From positions 7,199,501 through 7,263,500 of the forward strand of contig NZ_CP101137.1 of NCBI RefSeq assembly GCF_028473745.1: 64,000 bases of DNA, read 5' to 3'. Positions 26,075 to 33,969 of this stretch are shown piece after piece. The notes below the pieces were generated by a model. The model had not been told where the DNA came from. It saw nothing but the letters and a program-made list of their open reading frames with translations, and ran no database searches. The position numbers and the translations under genes were made by a program. This DNA is from Streptomyces sp. M92. GTDB taxonomy: Bacteria; Actinomycetota; Actinomycetes; Streptomycetales; Streptomycetaceae. Within the stretch, counting starts at the first letter, position 1. The number at the start of each line of letters is the position of its first letter.

Positions 26075-26365
26075 GTGTACGCATACGACGCCTTCCACCG
26101 CCAGGGCGGCCCCTCGGCCACGCCGATCTACGACGCGCTGTACGCCGAGTACGTCAGGTCCTTCCGCTCGCTCCCGGGTGACCGCAGCGGCGAGGAGGAA
26201 CTGGGGTTCACGTCCTTCAGAAGCATCCCGCGCGGCAGGAGCTCCTACAGCGCCTACAGCGCGGGGGCGCAGAGCGCCCGCGTCGGCCAGCAGTCGGTGT
26301 GGCAGCGGGTCGGCACGCACCACGTCCCGGCCGCGCTGCCGCCGGCCCCGCGCGCGGGTGCCTGA
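26075..26365 (+). CDS. Small conserved actinobacterial-type protein (96 aa)
   Basis: From the GTG at 26075 the product begins VYAYDAFHRQGGPSATPIYD and continues LYAEYVRSFRSLPGDRSGEE. I recognise this as a short protein conserved in streptomycetes but of unknown function. The Ser/Tyr-rich middle and Pro/Ala end suggest partial disorder. No upstream ATG exists in this frame; the start is set by the conserved beginning. It ends just before a strong terminator. Confidence 0.65.
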   Translation: MYAYDAFHRQGGPSATPIYDALYAEYVRSFRSLPGDRSGEEELGFTSFRSIPRGRSSYSAYSAGAQSARVGQQSVWQRVGTHHVPAALPPAPRAGA

Positions 26366-26377
26366 CGGCCGTCGCCG

Positions 26378-26427
26378 CAGCGACGAGAGAGGGCGCCCCC
26401 GGCCGGGGGCGCCCTCTCTCGTCGCTG
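26378..26427. terminator. Perfect 50-bp palindromic bidirectional terminator
   Basis: The 25-bp arms (26378-26402 and 26403-26427) are exactly complementary with no spacer. It lies between the small plus-strand gene (stop 26365) and the minus-strand der gene (stop 26452), so it can stop both transcripts. Confidence 0.85.
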
Positions 26428-26451
26428 TCGTCCTCGTCGGTGACGACGCGG

Positions 26452-27930
26452 CTACTTCTTCTTGGCGCCGCGCTTCTCGCGCACCCGCACGGAGATGTGG
26501 ATCGGCGTCCCCTCGAAGCCGAACTCCTCGCGCAGCCGGCGCTCGATGAAGCGCCGGTAGCCCGCCTCGATGAAGCCGGAGGCGAAGAGCACGAACCGCG
26601 GCGGCTTGGTGCCCGCCTGGGTGCCGAAGAGGATGCGCGGCTGCTTGCCGCCCCGCACGGGGTGCGGGTGGGCGGCGACCAGTTCGCCGAGGAAGGCGTT
26701 GAGCCGGCCCGTCGGGACCCGGGTCTCCCAGCCGGCCAGGGCCGTCTCGATCGCCGGGACCAGCTTCTCCATGTGCCGGCCGGTCTGCGCGGAGACGTTG
26801 ACCCGCGGGGCCCAGGCCACCTGGCCGAGCTCGGTCTCGATCTCCCGCTCCAGGTAGTAGCGGCGCTCCTCGTCGAGGGTGTCCCACTTGTTGTAGGCGA
26901 CGACGATCGCGCGTCCCGCCTCGACGGCCATGGTGACGATCCGCTGGTCCTGCACCGAGATCGACTCGGAGGCGTCGATGAGGACGACGGCGACCTCCGC
27001 CTTCTCGACGGCTGCGGCGGTGCGCAGCGAGGCGTAGTAGTCGGCGCCCTGCTGGAGGTGGACGCGCTTGCGGATGCCCGCCGTGTCGACGAACTTCCAG
27101 GTGACGCCGCCCAGTTCGATCAGCTCGTCGACCGGGTCGCGGGTGGTGCCGGCCAGCTCGTTGACGACGACGCGCTCCTCGCCGGCCACCTTGTTGAGCA
27201 GCGAGGACTTGCCGACGTTGGGGCGGCCGATCAGGGCGATGCGGCGCGGGCCGCCGACACCGGCGCCGAAGGTCTGCGCCGGGGCCTCGGGCAGCGCCTC
27301 CAGCACCTGGTCCAGCATGTCGCCGGTGCCGCGGCCGTGCAGCGCGGAGACCGGGTGCGGCTCGCCGAGGCCCAGCGACCACAGGTAGGCCGCGTCGGCC
27401 TCGCCGCTGGGGCCGTCGACCTTGTTGGCGCACAGCACGACGGGCTTGCCGGCCTTGCGCAGCAGCCGTACGACGGCCTCGTCGGTGTCGGTGGCGCCGA
27501 CCTTGGCGTCCACGACGAAGACGACCGCGTCGGCGGCCTCGATGGCGTACTCGGCCTGCGCGGCGACGGAGGCGTCGATGCCGAGGACGTCCTGCTCCCA
27601 GCCGCCGGTGTCGACGACCTTGAAGCGGCGGCCGGCCCACTCGGCCTCGTAGGTGACGCGGTCGCGGGTGACGCCGGGCTTGTCCTCGACGACGGCCTCG
27701 CGGCGGCCGATGATCCGGTTCACCAGGGTCGACTTGCCGACATTGGGACGGCCGACGACGGCGAGGACGGGCAGCGGGCCGTGTCCGGCCTCCTCGATCG
27801 CGCCCTCGACCTCCTCGATGTCGAAGCCCTCTTCGGCGGCCAGCTCCATGAACTGCGCGTACTCGGCGTCACCGAGCGCCCCGTGGTCGTGCTCCTCGCC
27901 CGAGCCCTCGGGGTGGATGTGGTCGTTCAT
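26452..27930 (-). CDS. der: Ribosome-biogenesis GTPase Der (EngA)
   Basis: This 492-aa protein has two G domains in tandem and a C-terminal KH-like domain, the unique Der layout. The P-loops are GRPNVGKST (about residue 60) and GRPNVGKSS (about 235). The switch motifs DTGGWE and DTAGIR are both present, with NKVD and NKWD for guanine binding. Der helps assemble the 50S subunit and is essential in many bacteria. An acidic N-terminal extension of about 50 residues is typical of actinobacteria. It is last in the aroH-tyrA-cmk-acyltransferase-der run, 74 bp after the acyltransferase. Confidence 0.96.
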   Translation of the reverse strand: MNDHIHPEGSGEEHDHGALGDAEYAQFMELAAEEGFDIEEVEGAIEEAGHGPLPVLAVVGRPNVGKSTLVNRIIGRREAVVEDKPGVTRDRVTYEAEWAGRRFKVVDTGGWEQDVLGIDASVAAQAEYAIEAADAVVFVVDAKVGATDTDEAVVRLLRKAGKPVVLCANKVDGPSGEADAAYLWSLGLGEPHPVSALHGRGTGDMLDQVLEALPEAPAQTFGAGVGGPRRIALIGRPNVGKSSLLNKVAGEERVVVNELAGTTRDPVDELIELGGVTWKFVDTAGIRKRVHLQQGADYYASLRTAAAVEKAEVAVVLIDASESISVQDQRIVTMAVEAGRAIVVAYNKWDTLDEERRYYLEREIETELGQVAWAPRVNVSAQTGRHMEKLVPAIETALAGWETRVPTGRLNAFLGELVAAHPHPVRGGKQPRILFGTQAGTKPPRFVLFASGFIEAGYRRFIERRLREEFGFEGTPIHISVRVREKRGAKKK

Positions 27931-28004
27931 GAAGTCCGTACCTCGTTCATCGTGGTGATCGGTGGAAACCCCTGTTCACGGGTGATCCACTACTCAAGTG
28001 TCAC

Positions 28005-28652
28005 TCAGCGCCCGGTGAGGCGCCTGGCGTTTTCCAGGTGGGCGGTGAGCTGTTTCTGAATGCGTTCGGTGGCCTCGTCCAGGACCTTTCGGGTGCGCCG
28101 TCCGCTGCCGTCCCCCGCGTCGAAGGGGTCACCGAAGACGACGTCGACCCGGGAGCGCAGGGGAGGCAGCGCCTTTATCAACCGTCCGGGGCGGTCCGTG
28201 CTTCCCAGCACCGCGACCGGGACGATCGGCGCGCCGCTGCGCACCGCGAAGTAGGCGAGCCCGGCACGCAGCGAGGCGAAGTCGCCCTCGCCCCGGGTGC
28301 CCTCCGGGAAGATGCCCAGCACGCCGCCGTCGTCCAGCACGCCGAGCGCGCGGGCGATGGCCGTACGGTCGGTGGAGTGGCGGTCCACCTCGACCTGGCC
28401 GATGCCGGTCAGGAAACGTCCGAGCGGGCCGACGAACGCCTCCTTCTTGATCAGGAAGTGCGTCGGCCGGGGTGCCACCCCCATGACCATCGGGCCGTCG
28501 ATGTTGTGCGCGTGGTTGACGGCGTAGATCACCGGGCCGGTGGCGGGCACCCGCCAGGCACCGAGCACGCGGGGCTTCCACAGCCCGTACATCAGGCCGA
28601 CGCCGATGCGCCGGCCGACCTCGGCGCCCCGCGCCGACGGAACCTCGGTCAC
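28005..28652 (-). CDS. 1-acyl-sn-glycerol-3-phosphate acyltransferase-like protein
   Basis: This 215-aa PlsC-family protein has motif I NHAHNID (a variant of NHxxxxD, about residue 41), the FPEGTRGEG block (about residue 113) and the VPVAVLGS block. These enzymes acylate lysophosphatidate in the membrane during phospholipid synthesis. The GTG at 28652 overlaps the cmk stop by 4 bp (GTGA), showing translational coupling. PlsC homologues recur between cmk and der in actinobacteria, which supports both start and assignment. Confidence 0.88.
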   Translation of the reverse strand: MTEVPSARGAEVGRRIGVGLMYGLWKPRVLGAWRVPATGPVIYAVNHAHNIDGPMVMGVAPRPTHFLIKKEAFVGPLGRFLTGIGQVEVDRHSTDRTAIARALGVLDDGGVLGIFPEGTRGEGDFASLRAGLAYFAVRSGAPIVPVAVLGSTDRPGRLIKALPPLRSRVDVVFGDPFDAGDGSGRRTRKVLDEATERIQKQLTAHLENARRLTGR

Positions 28653-29344
28653 TTCCCCGCCCGCTTCTCCTCGACGAGGGTGACGACGCACTCGATGACC
28701 TGCTGGAGGGTGAGCTCGGTGGTGTCCACCTCGACCGCGTCGGCGGCCTTGGCCAGCGGGGAGGTCTTGCGGCTGGAGTCGGCCGCGTCCCGCTTGATCA
28801 GGGCCTCGCGGGTGACGTTGACGTCGGCGCCCTTGAGCTCGCCGCTGCGCCGGGCGGCGCGGGCCTCGGCGGAGGCGGTGAGGAAGATCTTCAGGTCGGC
28901 GTCCGGCAGCACGGTCGTACCGATGTCCCGGCCCTCGACGACGATGCCGAGCGGAGCGGCGGCGGCGATGGTGCGCTGCAGCTCGGTGATCCGGGTCCGC
29001 ACCTCGGGTACGGCACTGACCGCGCTGACCTTGGAGGTGACCTCCTGGGTGCGGATCGGGCCGGCCACGTCCGTGCCGTCGACGGTGATGGTCGGGGCGG
29101 CCGGGTCGGTGCCGGAGACGATCTCGGGCTTGCCGGCCGCTGCGGCGATCGCGTGCGGGTCGTCGGTGTCGATGCCGTTGGTCACCATCCACCAGGTGAT
29201 CGCCCGGTACTGGGCGCCGGTGTCCAGGTAGCTCAGGCCGAGCTGGGCGGCGACGGCCTTCGACGTGCTCGACTTGCCCGTGCCGGAGGGGCCGTCGATG
29301 GCGACAATCACGGCCGGGGCGGTCGGGGCGGCGCCGTTTTCCAC
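28649..29344 (-). CDS. cmk: Cytidylate kinase
   Basis: This 231-aa enzyme phosphorylates CMP and dCMP using ATP. It has the P-loop AIDGPSGTGKSSTSKAVA (about residues 15-32), the substrate loop LDTGAQYRAITW, VEGRDIGTTVLPDADLKIF (about 139-157) and the lid RDAADSSRKTSPL, all classic for Cmk. GTG start at 29344. A 209-bp MITE-like element lies between its start and the tyrA stop, so it may need its own promoter or be read through. Confidence 0.95.
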   Translation of the reverse strand: MENGAAPTAPAVIVAIDGPSGTGKSSTSKAVAAQLGLSYLDTGAQYRAITWWMVTNGIDTDDPHAIAAAAGKPEIVSGTDPAAPTITVDGTDVAGPIRTQEVTSKVSAVSAVPEVRTRITELQRTIAAAAPLGIVVEGRDIGTTVLPDADLKIFLTASAEARAARRSGELKGADVNVTREALIKRDAADSSRKTSPLAKAADAVEVDTTELTLQQVIECVVTLVEEKRAGK

Positions 29345-29406
29345 GGGGGGACACCTTCCTGGTGCGGTGCGGTGGGTGGTGTGCGGGACGCGAAGGCGTC
29401 CCGCAC

Positions 29407-29615
29407 AGGGCGTGTCTGATGATTCCCGTCGTCCGCCCGGAGGGCGGGCCCGGCGGCGTCCGGTGCGTGCGATCGCAAGGCGCCGGAGCGCCCTCGGTGG
29501 GGGTCCCTCCCACGCCGTTCAGGCAGTGGGGGAGGAGCCACGCGGGCGTTTCGGCAACGCGACGAGCGTGCGTGCCAGGCGTCGCCGGGCAGGCGGGAAT
29601 CATCAGACACTCCCT
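29407..29615. mobile_element. MITE-like element with 22-bp terminal inverted repeats
   Basis: The ends 29407-29428 and 29594-29615 are inverted copies with one mismatch; the shared core is GTGTCTGATGATTCCCG. The inner part shows further imperfect complementarity and a central hairpin at 29496-29536 (GGTGGGGGTCCC ... GTGGGGGAGGA). It is 209 bp long, codes for nothing credible and sits between tyrA and cmk. No target-site duplication is obvious. I associate this kind of sequence with dispersed repeats in Streptomyces genomes, but copy number cannot be checked here. Confidence 0.7.
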
Positions 29616-29664
29616 AGGTTACCGGGCGCGCAGGACCCCTCTTGCAGCCGTCCGGAGCCCGCGG

Positions 29665-30750
29665 TCACTGCCGGATCGCCCAGCCCCGCTCCTTGAGTGC
29701 CGCCGTCAGCACGGCGGCGGCCCTCGGCTCGACCATGAGCTGCACCAGACCGGCCTGCTGCCCGGTCGCGTGCTCGATCCGCACGTCCTCGATGTTGACC
29801 CCCACCCGTCCCGCGTCGGCGAAGATGCGGGCCAGCTGGCCGGGCTGGTCGTCGATGAGGACGGCCACGGTCTCGTAGACGCGGGGCGCGCTGCCGTGCT
29901 TGCCGGGCACGCGCACCTGCCCCGCGTTGCCGCGCCGCAGCACCGCCTCGATGCCGGCGCCGCCCTCGCGGCGCTCGACGTCGTCGGCGGACTGCAGGGC
30001 GCGCAGGGCCCGCACGGTCTCGTCGAGGTCGGCGGCGACGTCCCCGAGCAGGTCGGCGACCGGGCCGGGGTTGGCGGAGAGGATGTCGATCCACATCCGC
30101 GGGTCGGAGGCCGCGATCCGCGTCACGTCGCGGATGCCCTGCCCGCACAGCCGTACGGCGGCCTCCTCGGCGTGCTCCAGGCGGGCGGCGACCATGCTGG
30201 AGACCAGGTGGGGCATGTGGGAGACGAGGGCCACGGCACGGTCGTGGGCGTCCGCGTCCATCACCACCGGCACCGCGCGGCAGTGCGAGACCAGCTCCAG
30301 CGCGAGGTTCAGCACCTCGGTGTCGGTGTCCCGGGTCGGGGTCAGCACCCACGGGCGGCCTTCGAAGAGGTCGCTGGTTGCGGCCAGCGGCCCGGACTTC
30401 TCGCGGCCGGACATGGGGTGCGTGCCGATGTAGGCGCAGAGGTCCAGGCCCCGCGCCTCCAGCTCGCGCCGGGGGCCGCCCTTGACGCTGGCGACGTCGA
30501 TGTAGCCGCGGGCGGCACCGCGCCCCATGGCGTCGGCGAGCACGTCGGCGACCAGGGCGGGCGGGGCGGCGACGATCGCGAGGTCGACGGGCCCGTCCGG
30601 CGCCTCGTCGGTGCCGGCGCCCAGCGCGGCGGCCGTACGGGCCTGCTCGGGGTCGTGGTCGACGAGGTGGACGGTGACGCCGCGCTGGGTCAGCGCGAGG
30701 GCGGCGGAGGTGCCGATGAGGCCGGTGCCGATGACGAGTGCGGTTCTCAC
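29665..30750 (-). CDS. tyrA: Prephenate dehydrogenase with ACT domain
   Basis: This 361-aa enzyme oxidises prephenate to 4-hydroxyphenylpyruvate for tyrosine synthesis. The N-terminal Rossmann motif is VIGTGLIGTSAAL (residues 6-18), IDVASVKGG and GTHPMSGREKSGP follow (about residues 88-126), and the helical dimer domain contains HMPHLVSSM. A C-terminal ACT domain (about 285-355, VLIDDQPGQLARIFADAGRV) suggests feedback control by tyrosine. The ATG overlaps the aroH stop by 4 bp. The ACT domain is intact, so allosteric control is probable. Confidence 0.94.
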   Translation of the reverse strand: MRTALVIGTGLIGTSAALALTQRGVTVHLVDHDPEQARTAAALGAGTDEAPDGPVDLAIVAAPPALVADVLADAMGRGAARGYIDVASVKGGPRRELEARGLDLCAYIGTHPMSGREKSGPLAATSDLFEGRPWVLTPTRDTDTEVLNLALELVSHCRAVPVVMDADAHDRAVALVSHMPHLVSSMVAARLEHAEEAAVRLCGQGIRDVTRIAASDPRMWIDILSANPGPVADLLGDVAADLDETVRALRALQSADDVERREGGAGIEAVLRRGNAGQVRVPGKHGSAPRVYETVAVLIDDQPGQLARIFADAGRVGVNIEDVRIEHATGQQAGLVQLMVEPRAAAVLTAALKERGWAIRQ

Positions 30751-31109
30751 TGGGCGATGTCCTTGCGCAGGGCCGCGGCGGCGCCGAGGTAGACGTGGGA
30801 GATCTCGGCGCGGGGCCGGTCGGACTCGATGTGGGCGAGGACGCGGACGACGCGCGGCATGGCGCCCTCGATGTCCAGCTCCTGTGCGCAGATCAGCGGG
30901 ACGTCGGTGATGCCGAGCTTGCGGGCGGCGGCCGCCGGGAAGTCGCTGCGCAGGTCGGGGGTGGCGGTGAACCAGATGCTGATCAGGTCGTCACCGGTCA
31001 GCCCGTTGCGTTCCAGGACCGCCGTCAGCAGGGCCGCGACCTGCTCGTCCATGTGCCCGGCCTCGTCCCGCTCCAGTTGGACGGCGCCCCGGACCGCTCG
31101 TACCGCCAC
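30747..31109 (-). CDS. aroH: Chorismate mutase, AroH class
   Basis: This 120-aa protein matches the trimeric AroH fold rather than the helical AroQ type. It begins VRAVRGAVQLERDEAGHM, has SIWFTATPDLRSDFPAAAAR (about residues 45-64), PLICAQELDIEGAMPRVVRV and ends SHVYLGAAAALRKD. It converts chorismate to prephenate, the substrate of the next gene tyrA, which it overlaps by 4 bp. GTG start at 31109. This coupling makes a two-step route towards tyrosine and phenylalanine. Confidence 0.95.
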   Translation of the reverse strand: MAVRAVRGAVQLERDEAGHMDEQVAALLTAVLERNGLTGDDLISIWFTATPDLRSDFPAAAARKLGITDVPLICAQELDIEGAMPRVVRVLAHIESDRPRAEISHVYLGAAAALRKDIAQ

Positions 31110-31244
31110 GGCGATGCTCCTTGCTGACGTGCGTATCGGTTGTTGGTCCGTCCAGCCTAGTCAGCCCGCCGCGTACCGGCCCGGGGCGCCCGTCTCCTGA
31201 GACGCTGGCCCCGGCCGGAACCTCCCCTCCCCCGGAGCTGCGAC

Positions 31245-31640
31245 ATGACCCACATTCCGACCCGCCGTACGGTCCTCCTCTGCACGGGCGCGGCGGCGCT
31301 GTCCGTCGGCTGCGGCGGCGGGGGCGACGGCGACTCCTCGGCCGCCTCGCCGGGACAGGAGCTGGTGCGCACGAGTGACGTCCCGGTCGGCGGCGGCAAG
31401 ATCCTCGCCGACCGGAAGATCGTCGTGACCCAGCCGCAACAAGGCACGTTCAAGGCGTTCTCGGCGGTCTGCACCCACCAGAACTGCCTGGTGTCGGACG
31501 TGCGGGACGGCACCATCGACTGCGCCTGCCACGGCAGCAGGTTCAGCGTCGCCGACGGCTCGGTGGAACAGGGCCCGGCGACCAGGCCGCTGCCCGCGGA
31601 GCGGATCGCCGTGGACGGAAATTCGGTCCGCCTGGCGTGA
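31245..31640 (+). CDS. Rieske [2Fe-2S] lipoprotein, Tat-exported
   Basis: This 131-aa protein starts with a twin-arginine-like signal (TRRTVLL) and a lipobox ending SVGC, so it is probably exported folded and anchored to the membrane by lipid. The Rieske cluster ligands are complete: CTHQNC (C and H) and CACHGSRF (C and H). It lacks the long oxygenase or cytochrome bc1 context. Small exported Rieske proteins of this kind occur widely in actinobacteria with unknown partners. It is divergent from aroH with 135 bp between. Confidence 0.9.
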   Translation: MTHIPTRRTVLLCTGAAALSVGCGGGGDGDSSAASPGQELVRTSDVPVGGGKILADRKIVVTQPQQGTFKAFSAVCTHQNCLVSDVRDGTIDCACHGSRFSVADGSVEQGPATRPLPAERIAVDGNSVRLA

Positions 31641-31662
31641 GCCGCCCGCGTACGCTCCGGGC

Positions 31663-32406
31663 ATGGAACCCGGGACCCTGGTGCGCGACCACACGATCTA
31701 CGCCTGTGTCATGGGTTCACGCGCCTTCGGCCTGGCGACCGAGGACAGCGACACGGACCGCCGGGGCGTCTTCCTCGCCCCGACGCCCTTGTTCTGGCGC
31801 TTCGAGAAGCCGCCGACGCACGTGGAGGGCCCGGCTCCGGAGCAGTTCAGCTGGGAGCTGGAGCGCTTCTGCGAGCTTGCCCTGCGTGCCAACCCGAACA
31901 TCCTGGAGTGCCTGCACTCCCCCCTCGTGGAGTCCGTGGACGACACCGGCCGCGAACTGCTCTCCCTGCGCGAGGCGTTCCTCTCCCGCCGCGTCCACGA
32001 GACCTTCACCCGCTACGCCCACGGCCAGCGCCGCAAACTGGACGCCGACGTGCGCACCCACGGCGCCCCGCGCTGGAAGCACGCGATGCACTTGCTCCGG
32101 CTGCTGACGTCCGCCCGCGACCTGCTGCGCACAGGTGTCCTGACCATCGACGTCGGCGACCGCCGCGAGCCGCTGCTCGCCGTGAAGCGCGGCGAGGTGC
32201 CCTGGCCGGAGGTGGAGTCACGGATGAACCGCCTGGTGGCGGAGGGCGAGGAGGCCGCCGCGCGCAGCCCGCTGCCCGCCGGACCGGACCGTCGCCGCGT
32301 CGAGGACTTCCTCGTCCGCGTCCGCCGGGCCTCAGCGTTCCAGCCGTATCCGTACGACGAGGTCGTGCAGGGCGTCGTACGCGGTGGGGGCGTCGGGCAG
32401 CGCTGA
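31663..32406 (+). CDS. Nucleotidyltransferase-superfamily protein (YcgL-like)
   Basis: This 247-aa protein has the nucleotidyltransferase signature GSRAFGLATEDSDTDRRGVF (about residues 18-37), with the GS motif and the DxD metal pair. The helical half begins SWELERFCELALRANPNILE. This belongs to the uncharacterised 'predicted nucleotidyltransferase, polymerase-beta superfamily' group. The C-terminus runs past the usual end (VRVRRAS) into a 23-residue tail that overlaps the opposite-strand gene by 75 bp. That tail probably arose by loss of the original stop. It starts 22 bp after the Rieske gene. Confidence 0.78.
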   Translation: MEPGTLVRDHTIYACVMGSRAFGLATEDSDTDRRGVFLAPTPLFWRFEKPPTHVEGPAPEQFSWELERFCELALRANPNILECLHSPLVESVDDTGRELLSLREAFLSRRVHETFTRYAHGQRRKLDADVRTHGAPRWKHAMHLLRLLTSARDLLRTGVLTIDVGDRREPLLAVKRGEVPWPEVESRMNRLVAEGEEAAARSPLPAGPDRRRVEDFLVRVRRASAFQPYPYDEVVQGVVRGGGVGQR

Positions 32407-32847
32407 CGCCGCCCGCGCCTCGTCCAGTACACCGTGCAGCCGCTCCACGTCGGCACGCACGCGCGCGTGGTCGACGCCCGCCTCCCCGTGCTCACGCTCG
32501 GCCTTGGCGGCGATCAGCTCGGGAAGGTGGTCAGGTGCCGCGTCGACCTCTCCGAGGAGTGTGGGCAGATGGGGCTGCGCCTCGGCCGCGCGCATCAGGT
32601 GCACGCCGCGCAGGCCCACGTCGGAGTCGCGGGAGGGGAAGCCGCGGTAGTGGTGGGCGTGGTGACCGGTGAGGACACCCGGCGCGAGGGCGGCCAGCTC
32701 GCGGTGCGCCTCGGTGGTGTGCACGACCAGCGGGGACAGCAGCTGCTCCAGCACGTAACCGTTGCGCCGGAGCATCAGCCATAGGAACTTGCGCAGATCG
32801 TGCGTGACGAGATCCATCTCGACGCCGTCCCGGTCCCATTTCCGCAT
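32332..32847 (-). pseudogene. Truncated second nucleotidyltransferase-like gene (probable remnant)
   Basis: This 171-aa frame begins MRKWDRDGVEMDLVTHDLRK and continues LMLRRNGYVLEQLLSPLVV, which in this family lies well inside the protein. The N-terminal GS...DxD active site is absent. The segment after HHAHHYRGF also looks shortened by about 20-30 residues compared with the family as I remember it. It is therefore probably a decayed paralogue of the neighbouring nucleotidyltransferase type. It overlaps that convergent gene by 75 bp. The C-terminal part keeps good codon bias, so decay may be recent, or a short protein may still be made. Confidence 0.55.
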
Positions 32848-32946
32848 GGGTCCCCGTGTCGTTCAGGCTATGGGCAAGGGTCTCCTCCGGCTCGCGCAGC
32901 CCGACCAGGCAGGGCCAGGTCGATGTCGAGGGCGTCGATCACGCGC

Positions 32947-33969
32947 TCAAGCGTCCCAGAGCGCTCCGAGGGCCAGCAGGTCGGCCCGGTACTCGATGCG
33001 GTCGGCCCACTCGGCCGGCCACGCGTCGGCGCCCAGGTACGCGCCGGCGAAGGCGCCCGCGAGGCAGGCGATGGAGTCGGAGTCACCGGAGGTGCAGGCG
33101 CCGCGGCGCAGAACGGTCAGCGGCTCGTCGACGAAGAGCAGGAAGCAGAGCAGCCCGGCCGCCATGGCCTCCTCGGCGATCCAGCCCTCCCCCACCGCCA
33201 GGCACGGGTCGGTCTCCGGCGACACGGTGCGCACGGCGTGCTGGAGCCGGTCGAGTATCGCCAGGCAGTCGTCCCAGCCGCGGGCGATGAAGTGCTCGGG
33301 CGTCGGGTCCTGGGCTCGGGTCCACAGGTCGCCGAGCCAGCGCTCGTGGTAGCGGGTGCGGTTGTCGTAGGCGTACGAGCGCAGCAGCCCGACCAGCCCG
33401 GTCGGCTCGGCTCCCTCGGCGAGCAGCCGTACGGCGTGCGCGGTCAGGTCGGAGGCGGCGAGGGCGGTGGGGTGACCGTGGGTGAGCGCGGACTGCAGCT
33501 GGGCGGCGCCCGCGCGCTGCTCGTCGCTGAGACCGGGCGCCAGACCGACCGGCGCGACGCGCATGTTGGCGCCGCAGCCCTTGGAGTGGATCTGGGAGGC
33601 GTCCTGCCAGGGGCGGTCGGGCGTCTTCAGCAGGTCGCAGGCGCGGAGGCAGGTGTTGCCCGGCGCCCGGTTGTTCTCCGGCGACTGGTACCAGTCGACG
33701 AACTCCTCGCGCACCGGCCGTTCCATGCGCTTCGGGCCGAGAAGCCCCCGCTCCATCGCCGTCCGCAGCCCCTTCCCCAGCGCCAGCGTCATCTGCGTGT
33801 CGTCGGTGACGATCGCGGGCCGGGGCAGGTCCATCTCCCGCCACGGGCCGCACTTGGCGAGGATCGACGGGACGTCGTTGAACTCGGTCGGGAAGCCCAG
33901 CGCGTCGCCGAGGGCGAGTCCGGTGAGCGCCCCGGTGGCGGCGCGCTTGGTGACGGTGGTCGTGGTCAT
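32947..33969 (-). CDS. ADP-ribosylglycohydrolase family protein
   Basis: This 340-aa DraG/ARH-type hydrolase has the N-terminal metal site region GALTGLALGDALGFPTE and TDDTQMTLALGKGL (about residues 55-68). The C-terminal site is GDSDSIACLAGAFAGAYLGA (about 293-312). These acidic groups bind two magnesium ions and cleave ADP-ribose from proteins or small molecules. The ATG overlaps the NrtR stop by 4 bp, so it is co-expressed with the NAD-metabolism repressor. That fits a role in ADP-ribose recycling. Confidence 0.92.
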   Translation of the reverse strand: MTTTTVTKRAATGALTGLALGDALGFPTEFNDVPSILAKCGPWREMDLPRPAIVTDDTQMTLALGKGLRTAMERGLLGPKRMERPVREEFVDWYQSPENNRAPGNTCLRACDLLKTPDRPWQDASQIHSKGCGANMRVAPVGLAPGLSDEQRAGAAQLQSALTHGHPTALAASDLTAHAVRLLAEGAEPTGLVGLLRSYAYDNRTRYHERWLGDLWTRAQDPTPEHFIARGWDDCLAILDRLQHAVRTVSPETDPCLAVGEGWIAEEAMAAGLLCFLLFVDEPLTVLRRGACTSGDSDSIACLAGAFAGAYLGADAWPAEWADRIEYRADLLALGALWDA

